A stretch of 64,000 nt of DNA from Salinicola socius. GTDB lineage: Bacteria; Pseudomonadota; Gammaproteobacteria; Pseudomonadales; Halomonadaceae. The notes beneath the pieces were generated by a model. That model saw nothing but the letters and a program-made list of their open reading frames with translations. It did no database searches and was not told where the DNA came from. Shown piece after piece: positions 43,512 to 50,056 of the stretch. The stretch spans positions 248,001-312,000 of the forward strand of contig NZ_MSDO01000001.1 in NCBI RefSeq assembly GCF_001937195.1, read 5' to 3'. A program made the translations under genes and the position numbers. Positions within the stretch are counted from its first letter, which is position 1. Each line of letters begins with the position of its first letter.

Positions 43512-43544
43512 GATGGCAATTTCAGCCATCGAGGAAGTGCCCTG

Positions 43545-44786
43545 TTGTCATCCGCTCTTTTTTCATCCAGAAATGCCTTCAACGACGCTCTGACTGCTCG
43601 TCAGGGCCAGACTCCCATCGACATGGCCGAACTGCGCCGCTATCGCCAGGGCAACGGCGCCACGGAGGCTGCGCTGGCAAGCGCCGTCCAGCAGGCTCGA
43701 CGTCTGACGCTGACCTGGTCGGATGGCCGAACCGGCCAGTTTCCGCTGATGTGGCTGCGCGATCACTGCGCCTGTGATCAGTGCCGTCATCCGATGACGC
43801 GTGAACGCCTCTACAAGCTGCTCGATGATCCCTTGTGGGAGCGCTTCGCCTCTGACGAAGTGCTGGCGTCGTTCGAGTTCGATGTCGATTCGCTGACGCT
43901 GATCTGGCAGGACGACCACGTGTCACGCTTCGACGCCGGCTGGCTACATCAGCGCTGTCCAGGGCAGGAGCTCGCGACCTTGCTGCCGACACCGACCCCC
44001 TGGCACCAGGGCTTCACGCCAAGCCACGTCAGCCATGCCGATTTCGTCGGTGGCGGCGATGGTCGCAGCCGCTGGGCCAGCGCCCTGCTGCGCGACGGGC
44101 TGGTGATGCTCGATCAGGGGCCGTGCGAGCTGGAAGAAGTGTCGCGTATCGCGGAGAGCATCGGGCCGATGCGCTCGACCAACTTCGGCGGCCGGTTCGA
44201 CGTGCGCTCGGTTCCCAATCCAAACAACGCCGCTTACACGGCGATCGGTCTCGAGCTGCACACCGACCTGCCCAACTGGCGCCAGCCGCCGGATATCCAA
44301 CTACTTTACTGCCTCGAGAACGATGCCGAAGGTGGCGAATCCAGCTTCGCCGACGGCTTCGCTGCCGCCGAAACCCTGCGGGTGGAAAACCCCGAAGCGT
44401 TCCGGGTGCTGTCGGAAACACCGATCGACTTCCGCTTCCAGGACGAAGGCCACGATATCGCGGTGCGCGAACCGGTCATCGATCTGGATGCCGAAGGCCG
44501 CCCCTGCGAGATCCGCTTCAACAACTGGATCCGCGATACGCTGAGCCTGCCATCGGATCGGATCGAAGCGTGGTATGACGCCTATCGCGCGCTGTGGCAG
44601 ATCCTGCGTCGCCCGGAAGGACGCGTGGAACTGACGCTCGCTCCTGGCCAGATGGTCGCCTTCGACAACCGCCGCGTGCTGCATGGTCGCAACGCCTTCG
44701 ACCCCAACACCGGCAAGCGTCATCTCCAGGGCACCTATCTCGACCTGGACATGCTGCAATCACATCTACGGGTGCTGTCGAGATGA
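43545..44786 (+). CDS. Gamma-butyrobetaine hydroxylase-like dioxygenase
   Basis: 413 residues from a TTG seven bases after GAGGAAG; the next in-frame ATG is 26 codons in and would shorten the N-terminal domain. The N-terminal DUF971-like zinc domain shows MWLRDHCACDQCRHP (residues 69-83), followed by a TauD/TfdA core with the Fe ligands H239-T-D241 (LELHTDLP) and a late His in RRVLHGRNAF. The family uses Fe(II) and 2-oxoglutarate, and gamma-butyrobetaine hydroxylase makes L-carnitine. A betaine-type binding protein follows, supporting a quaternary-amine substrate (inference). Confidence 0.88.
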   Translation: MSSALFSSRNAFNDALTARQGQTPIDMAELRRYRQGNGATEAALASAVQQARRLTLTWSDGRTGQFPLMWLRDHCACDQCRHPMTRERLYKLLDDPLWERFASDEVLASFEFDVDSLTLIWQDDHVSRFDAGWLHQRCPGQELATLLPTPTPWHQGFTPSHVSHADFVGGGDGRSRWASALLRDGLVMLDQGPCELEEVSRIAESIGPMRSTNFGGRFDVRSVPNPNNAAYTAIGLELHTDLPNWRQPPDIQLLYCLENDAEGGESSFADGFAAAETLRVENPEAFRVLSETPIDFRFQDEGHDIAVREPVIDLDAEGRPCEIRFNNWIRDTLSLPSDRIEAWYDAYRALWQILRRPEGRVELTLAPGQMVAFDNRRVLHGRNAFDPNTGKRHLQGTYLDLDMLQSHLRVLSR

Positions 44787-44944
44787 ACCGGACAGCGTTG
44801 CGTTGATGCAAGCCGCCCGAGGTTACGGATTCGATCCACTAACCGGGCGGCTTTTCTGCGTGTATCCCTGGTACGCGTGCGCGCCGAGACCGCGCGCCTA
44901 TGCGGAGGAGATACGCCAATTGAGGGAACGACAGGAGACAATAA

Positions 44945-45901
44945 ATGAAACGAGCGACAACGATTTCCGCCCTGACGCTGACCACTGGCTTGCTGATGGG
45001 CGCCGGCCTGACGTTGACCAGCGCGAGCGCGGCGCAGGCCGCCGACACCGTCACCTACGGCGTGCCGGCCTGGCCCGGCATCACCGTGAAGACCGAGATT
45101 GCCCGCCAGCTGCTGGCACCACTGGGATATCAGGGCAAGGCCCAGGAGATCGGCCTGCAGGTGATCTATCAGGGCCTCGACACCGGCGACGTGGACGTCT
45201 TCCTGGGCGCCTGGCTGCCGGCGCAGAATTCGATGCTGGAACCGCTGGAAGCCGACGGCAGCATCACCCGCCTGGCCACCAACGTGACCGGGGCGCAGAT
45301 GACGCTGGCCGTGCCCGATTATGTCTACGATAGCGGCGTCACGTCGTTCGCCGATCTCGATGCGCATCGTGACGAGTTCAACGGCGAGATCTACGGCTTC
45401 GGCGCCGGCTCCGCTGCCAGCGAGATCCTCAACAAGGCGATCGATGGGGACACCTGGGGCCTGGGCGACTGGACGCTGGTCGACACCAGCACGGTGGGCA
45501 TGCTGAGTGCCGCCAAGAGCCACATCGCCAACGAGGAGCCCATCGTCTGGGTCGGCTGGACGCCACACTGGATGAACCTCGAGCTGCCGATGCGGTATCT
45601 CGGCGATTCGAAGAACCTGTTCGGCGAGGGCAACGGCGCCAGCGACGTGCGCACGTTGATGGCAAGCGATTTTGCCGACGCCCACCCCAACCTGGTCACC
45701 TTTTTCAACCAGTTCTCGTTTTCTGCCGAAGAGCAAAGCTGGATGATCAAGCAGTACGGCCAGGAGGAGAAATCGATGGAAGAGGTCGCCAAGACCTGGA
45801 TCGAAGATCATCCGGATCGCGTCGAAGCCATGCTCGACGGCGTCGAGACCCAGGGTGGCAAGCCTGCATGGCCGGCCGTCGAAGGCGCATTCTCGTTCTA
45901 G
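44945..45901 (+). CDS. Betaine/choline/carnitine-type ABC binding protein, orphan
   Basis: 318 residues with a signal peptide ending near ASAAQAAD. The OpuAC/ChoX-type fold is shown by DTVTYGVPAWPGITVKTEIARQLLAPLGY, GDVDVFLGAWLPAQ and the late EPIVWVGWTPHWMN, whose tryptophans form the aromatic cage for trimethylammonium groups. No permease or ATPase is adjacent, as with pseudomonad binding proteins that share one transporter (CaiX-type, as I recall). With the gamma-butyrobetaine-hydroxylase-like gene 158 bp upstream, carnitine or gamma-butyrobetaine is the likely ligand (inference). Confidence 0.88.
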   Translation: MKRATTISALTLTTGLLMGAGLTLTSASAAQAADTVTYGVPAWPGITVKTEIARQLLAPLGYQGKAQEIGLQVIYQGLDTGDVDVFLGAWLPAQNSMLEPLEADGSITRLATNVTGAQMTLAVPDYVYDSGVTSFADLDAHRDEFNGEIYGFGAGSAASEILNKAIDGDTWGLGDWTLVDTSTVGMLSAAKSHIANEEPIVWVGWTPHWMNLELPMRYLGDSKNLFGEGNGASDVRTLMASDFADAHPNLVTFFNQFSFSAEEQSWMIKQYGQEEKSMEEVAKTWIEDHPDRVEAMLDGVETQGGKPAWPAVEGAFSF

Positions 45902-46059
45902 AATGTGAGGGTAATCCAGGTGTCGCGATTCGTGCTCGCGGCACGATGGCCGCTGGCAAAATAACGTTACAATTTCATGCCGATTTTTTTGATCTCTCTC
46001 GGAACTAATCGGAACGGCTCGCACTCTGAGTTAGTGTTCCCTTGAATGATCCCTTACTC

Positions 46060-46088
46060 GCCCACCATCCCCTGGTGGGCATTTTTTT
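46060..46088 (+). terminator. Rho-independent terminator with T7 tract
   Basis: GCCCACCA-TCCCC-TGGTGGGC followed by A and seven T. It lies about 160 bp after the binding-protein stop, leaving room for a long 3' UTR or a small RNA. Confidence 0.85.
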
Positions 46089-46147
46089 GCCCGGCTTTTG
46101 TTTCCCCCACTCGCTGACTTGAGTCTCTGCCCCATCGAGCCACGGCA

Positions 46148-47062
46148 TCACGACAACGGTGGCACCCGCCCGGCCATCTCCGCGGTCATGAAGTCGACGA
46201 ACTGTCGAATCCGCGCGCTCTCGCGTGCTCGTTCGCTGTAGAGCAGATGAAAATCCGCTCGGATCCCCTGCCACTGAGGCAGCACGGACACCAGCTCACC
46301 GCTCGCCAGATGCTCGTGAACGTCCCACCACGAACGCAGCAACACGCCATGGCCATCCAGCGCCATCCGCGTCATGGCTTCGGCGTCATTGCTGGCAAGC
46401 CGGCCCTGAACGCGAATGGCGCGCGGTGTGCGCGTCTCGTCGGTGGCCTCGAACCGCCACAACGAATAGTCGCTGTCGTTTTCGCGCACGATCAGGCAGC
46501 GATGCCGTGCCAGATCCTCCAGCCGTTCGAGCTTCGGTGACTGCGCCAGATAGCCGGGCGCCGCGCAGAGCATGCGGCGGTTGGCGAGCAGGCGTCTGGC
46601 GATCCAGCGCGACGCCGGCGGCTCACCGACACGGATGTTGATATCGAATCCCTGCTCGTCGAGCCCCACCGGAAAACTGGTGAGTTCCAGCAGCAGCTCC
46701 ATCTGGGGATGAAGCGCGGCAAAACGTGAGATCAGTGGCGCGACATGACGCCGACCGAAACCGAACGTCGCATTGATTCTCAGCCGACCAGACAACGCAG
46801 CACTCTGATCTCTCAGCGAGTTTTCCAGGTCGCCCAGATCATCGAGGATCATCGCGCCGCGTTTGAGGTAGCGCTCCCCCTCCGCCGTCAGCGCCAATCG
46901 CCGCGTCGTCCTCGCGGCCAGCGACACGCCCAGACGCGCCTCGAGCTGCTGCAAGCGCTTGCTGACGGCGGACAGGGAAAGGCCCAGCTCCCGGGACGCA
47001 CCGGTCAAACTGCCTGCCTGGGCGACCCGCTGAAAGAAGGCCAGATCATCGACCGCCGACAT
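46148..47062 (-). CDS. LysR-family regulator
   Basis: 304 residues from the ATG after GTGGAG; a GTG four codons earlier is less likely. HTH: VDDLAFFQRVAQAGSLTGASRELGLSLSAVSKRLQQLEARLGVSLAARTTRRLALTAEG, then the effector domain from about residue 90 (GRLRINATFGFGRRHVAPLI). It is divergent from the dehalogenase-like and tartrate dehydrogenase genes across about 113 bp and is their likely regulator; many tartrate units have a LysR activator. Confidence 0.92.
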   Translation of the reverse strand: MSAVDDLAFFQRVAQAGSLTGASRELGLSLSAVSKRLQQLEARLGVSLAARTTRRLALTAEGERYLKRGAMILDDLGDLENSLRDQSAALSGRLRINATFGFGRRHVAPLISRFAALHPQMELLLELTSFPVGLDEQGFDINIRVGEPPASRWIARRLLANRRMLCAAPGYLAQSPKLERLEDLARHRCLIVRENDSDYSLWRFEATDETRTPRAIRVQGRLASNDAEAMTRMALDGHGVLLRSWWDVHEHLASGELVSVLPQWQGIRADFHLLYSERARESARIRQFVDFMTAEMAGRVPPLS

Positions 47063-47175
47063 AAGATTCTCCACTTGAACGAAACAGTCGCTTCGATTCT
47101 AGCCCGATTATCCCGAGCCGTTCAGTGGCTACACTGCAGTCAGCGCAGAAAGAAACCCAAGTCGAGGCCAAGCCG

Positions 47176-48057
47176 ATGTTCGAGGGATTTCGCGAATTCG
47201 ATATCGAGGTGGAAGATAACGTCGCCATTCATGGCGTGATCGGCGGCGAAGGCCCGCCGCTGTTGCTGCTTCACGGTCACCCGCAGACGCACATCATCTG
47301 GCATCTTCTCGCCCTCAGGCTCGCCGAACACTACACCGTGATCGCGACCGATCTGCGCGGCTATGGTGATTCTGGCAAGCCAGCGGGTGAAGAACATCAT
47401 TCCAACTACAGCAAGCGTCGGATGGCGCTGGATCAGGTCGCGGTCATGCAGGCGTTGGGGTTCGAGCGATTCTTTCTCTGCGGCCACGATCGCGGCGGTC
47501 GGGTCGCGCATCGGCTGGCGCTGGATCACGCCGACCGGGTGATCAAGCTGATGGTGCTGGATATCGCACCGACGTTGGCAATGTACGAGGCCACCGATCT
47601 GGCTTTCGCCACTGCCTACTGGCACTGGTTCTTTCTGATTCAGCCCGCGCCGCTGCCGGAATCCTGGATCGAAGCCTCGCCCGGCGACTACGTCACCCGA
47701 ATCATGGGCGGCCGCCACGCCGGACTCGGCCCGTTCGATCCGCGAGCGATCGCCGAGTACCAGCGCTGCCTGGCGCTTCCCGGTGCAGCCCACGGACTGT
47801 GTGAAGACTATCGCGCCTCCCGCACCATCGATCTGGAACACGACCGCGCCGATCGAGATGCCGGCCACCATCTTCGCGTTCCGCTCAACGTGCTGTGGGG
47901 CGAGCATGGAACCATCGAGCGGTGCTTCGATGCGCTCGCCGAGTGGCGGACAGTCTCCAGTGCCAGCGTCGAGGGCGGCGCCCTGCCATGCGGACACTAT
48001 CTTCCCGAGGAAGCGCCGGATGCGGTCTTCCGACAGCTCATCGACTTCATGAGGTAA
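47176..48057 (+). CDS. Haloacetate dehalogenase-like alpha/beta hydrolase
   Basis: 293 residues from the ATG following GAGG; a GTG 51 bp upstream adds dissimilar sequence. The key residues of fluoroacetate dehalogenase are present at a constant offset of about five: nucleophile D105 in GHDRGGR, carboxylate-binding R106 and R109, acid D129 (LDIAPT), halide-site H150-W151 (YWHWFFLIQPAPLPE) and catalytic H274 (PCGHYLPEEAPD). Such enzymes replace the halogen of haloacetate by hydroxide, giving glycolate. The next gene, tartrate dehydrogenase, starts 7 bp later. Some relatives with these motifs act on other esters, so activity needs testing. Confidence 0.85.
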   Translation: MFEGFREFDIEVEDNVAIHGVIGGEGPPLLLLHGHPQTHIIWHLLALRLAEHYTVIATDLRGYGDSGKPAGEEHHSNYSKRRMALDQVAVMQALGFERFFLCGHDRGGRVAHRLALDHADRVIKLMVLDIAPTLAMYEATDLAFATAYWHWFFLIQPAPLPESWIEASPGDYVTRIMGGRHAGLGPFDPRAIAEYQRCLALPGAAHGLCEDYRASRTIDLEHDRADRDAGHHLRVPLNVLWGEHGTIERCFDALAEWRTVSSASVEGGALPCGHYLPEEAPDAVFRQLIDFMR

Positions 48058-48064
48058 CTCGACC

Positions 48065-49159
48065 ATGGTTCAACAGAAAGCCCAGAAAAAGGCCCACAAG
48101 ATTGCCGTGATCGCCGGCGACGGCATCGGTATCGAGGTGGTTCCGGAAGGTCTGCGCGCGCTGGAGGCGGCCGCCAGGCGCTTCGATATCGAGTTGGAGT
48201 TCGAGCATTTCGAGTTCGGCAGCTGCGACTACTACCTCGAACACGGCAAGATGCTGCCGGATGACTGGTTCGAGATCCTGTCTGGCTTCGACGCCATCTT
48301 CTACGGCGCGGTGGGCTGGCCGGACAAGGTGCCGGACCACATCTCGCTGTGGGGTTCGCTGCTGCAGTTCCGGCGCCACTTCGATCAATACATCAACCTG
48401 CGGCCCTGTCGTCTGATGCCCGGCATCAAGAGCCCGCTGGCCGATCGAGAGCCCGGTGATATCGACTTCTACGTGGTCCGCGAAAACACCGAAGGGGAAT
48501 ACTCGAGCATCGGCGGCAAGATCTTCGAGGGTACCGAACGGGAAACGGTGATGCAGGAGACCGTGATGACGCGAACCGGCGTCGACCGGGTGCTGAAGTA
48601 CGCCTTCGAGCTGGCCCAGAGCCGTCCGCGCCGGAAGCTGACCTCCGCGACCAAGTCCAACGGGATCTCGATCACCATGCCGTACTGGGACGAACGGGTG
48701 AAGGCGATGGCCAAGGGTTATCCGGACGTCAGCGTCGACCAGTTCCACATCGATATCCTGACCGCCAATTTCGTGCTGCATCCGGACTGGTTCGACGTCG
48801 TCGTCGCCAGCAACCTCTTCGGCGATATTCTCTCCGACCTCGGCCCCGCCTGTACCGGCACCATCGGTGTCGCGCCCTCGGCAAACATCAACCCGGAAGG
48901 CGAGTTCCCGAGCCTGTTCGAGCCGGTCCACGGCAGCGCGCCGGACATCGCCGGCAAGGGCATCGCCAATCCCATCGGCCAGATCTGGTGCGGCGCAATG
49001 ATGCTCGAGCATCTCGGCTTCAAGGAAGCCGGTGACGCGATGGTCAGCGCGATCGAGAAAGTGCTGGCGAGCGACGACAAGTCAGCGCTCACCCCGGACC
49101 TGAAAGGCAAGGGAACGACCCAGAGCCTGGGCGAGAAGATCGCCGCAGCGATCGGTTGA
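48065..49159 (+). CDS. ttuC: Tartrate dehydrogenase/decarboxylase
   Basis: 364 residues of the isopropylmalate/isocitrate dehydrogenase family: IAVIAGDGIGIEVVPEGL at the N-terminus, LRPCRLMPG, FYVVRENTEGEYSSIGG and VVASNLFGDILSDLGPAC with the metal-binding aspartates, then EPVHGSAPDIAGKGIANPIG. The pattern closest to mind is tartrate dehydrogenase, which is NAD- and Mn-dependent, oxidises tartrate, decarboxylates malate and converts meso-tartrate to glycerate. It follows the dehalogenase-like gene by 7 bp, so the two are one operon under the divergent LysR. A bidirectional hairpin follows. Confidence 0.9.
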   Translation: MVQQKAQKKAHKIAVIAGDGIGIEVVPEGLRALEAAARRFDIELEFEHFEFGSCDYYLEHGKMLPDDWFEILSGFDAIFYGAVGWPDKVPDHISLWGSLLQFRRHFDQYINLRPCRLMPGIKSPLADREPGDIDFYVVRENTEGEYSSIGGKIFEGTERETVMQETVMTRTGVDRVLKYAFELAQSRPRRKLTSATKSNGISITMPYWDERVKAMAKGYPDVSVDQFHIDILTANFVLHPDWFDVVVASNLFGDILSDLGPACTGTIGVAPSANINPEGEFPSLFEPVHGSAPDIAGKGIANPIGQIWCGAMMLEHLGFKEAGDAMVSAIEKVLASDDKSALTPDLKGKGTTQSLGEKIAAAIG

Positions 49160-49166
49160 TGCAAGG

Positions 49167-49196
49167 CGGCGACGGCGAGCTGGAGCGCCGTCGCCG
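49167..49196. terminator. Bidirectional hairpin between convergent genes
   Basis: Perfect 11-bp stem CGGCGACGGCG/CGCCGTCGCCG with an 8-base loop, 7 bp after the tartrate dehydrogenase stop and 5 bp before the acyltransferase stop. Confidence 0.75.
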
Positions 49197-49201
49197 GTCA
49201 A

Positions 49202-50056
49202 TCAACGAAAATCGCCAAGCTGGGTGTTTCCTCCCTCGCGAGCATACTGCGCTTTCAAATCATCCCGTAGTGCCTCATAGAGCGGGCGAACGGTATTGCT
49301 AAGTTCTACCTCAGCTCGCTGCTGATTGATGTAGAAAGCCGCTCTCAGTCCTAGAAGCTCTACCGTCGGGCTTACTTGTTCGAAGCGCAGGCCGACACGC
49401 GCCAACAAGCGTTGGAAACGCGGCTCAATCATTGCCAACACGTGATAACGTTCCGAAATCCCACTCAATGCCGTTGCGCACAGGTTGAGAGCGACGCCTG
49501 TCATGAAGAAATCTTGACGATCATGCTGACCAAAGACCCAGCGCTCCAGCTCGGTCGCAAGCGATTCATCCTTACCGCCAGATCGAAAAAAACGAGGAAT
49601 AGCAACGCGTGAAATCTCGCATAGGCTTTCCCTGTTAATTTCATTGAGATCAAGATTGATCGCCACGCCAAGATCACGACAATGTTTTTCGACAGGTAGT
49701 GTCGAAATCCTGCCAGTAAAATCATTCCCCATGACGACGCGCAAGCAGCCTATCGCCAGTCCCGTGTTACGGTGTTCTACCAGACAGTGAAGAGAGTTAG
49801 CGTCAAACGCATCCTGTTCCAGGCGATCCGTCAGGTCGAGCGAAAAAAAACCTAACTCTTCGCAGAAAACACGATGCCTAAGAGTAAAAACCCTCGCTCT
49901 GTCGTGATCATTTGTCGCCAACAGAAATTTGAAGTTCCTCAAAAATTCAGCGTTTGGCGTCTCGCTATTTCGACATCGCTCATACGCCGCTGAACTTTCA
50001 TCCAATCCCAACTTCTGTGGCCGGCTGAGGCCTTCCCAAATAGAATCCCTGCACAT
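49202..50056 (-). CDS. FeeM/exosortase-associated-type acyltransferase (module 2)
   Basis: About 284 residues. The start is uncertain: this ATG overlaps the upstream gene by 59 bp and has no SD, while a TTG at 50005 overlaps the upstream stop and would give LDESSAAYERC. The core reads FLLATNDHDRARVFTLRHRVFCEELGFFSLDLTDRLEQDAFDANSLHCLVEH, then AIGCLRVVMG, ICEISRVAIPRFFR and ALNLCATALSGISERYHVLAMIEP. This is the GNAT-like fold shared by N-acyl amino acid synthases, PEP-CTERM/exosortase-associated acyltransferases and LuxI-type autoinducer synthases. No exosortase is nearby. Overlap with the GGDEF-EAL gene implies translational coupling. Product unknown. Confidence 0.75.
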   Translation of the reverse strand: MCRDSIWEGLSRPQKLGLDESSAAYERCRNSETPNAEFLRNFKFLLATNDHDRARVFTLRHRVFCEELGFFSLDLTDRLEQDAFDANSLHCLVEHRNTGLAIGCLRVVMGNDFTGRISTLPVEKHCRDLGVAINLDLNEINRESLCEISRVAIPRFFRSGGKDESLATELERWVFGQHDRQDFFMTGVALNLCATALSGISERYHVLAMIEPRFQRLLARVGLRFEQVSPTVELLGLRAAFYINQQRAEVELSNTVRPLYEALRDDLKAQYAREGGNTQLGDFR

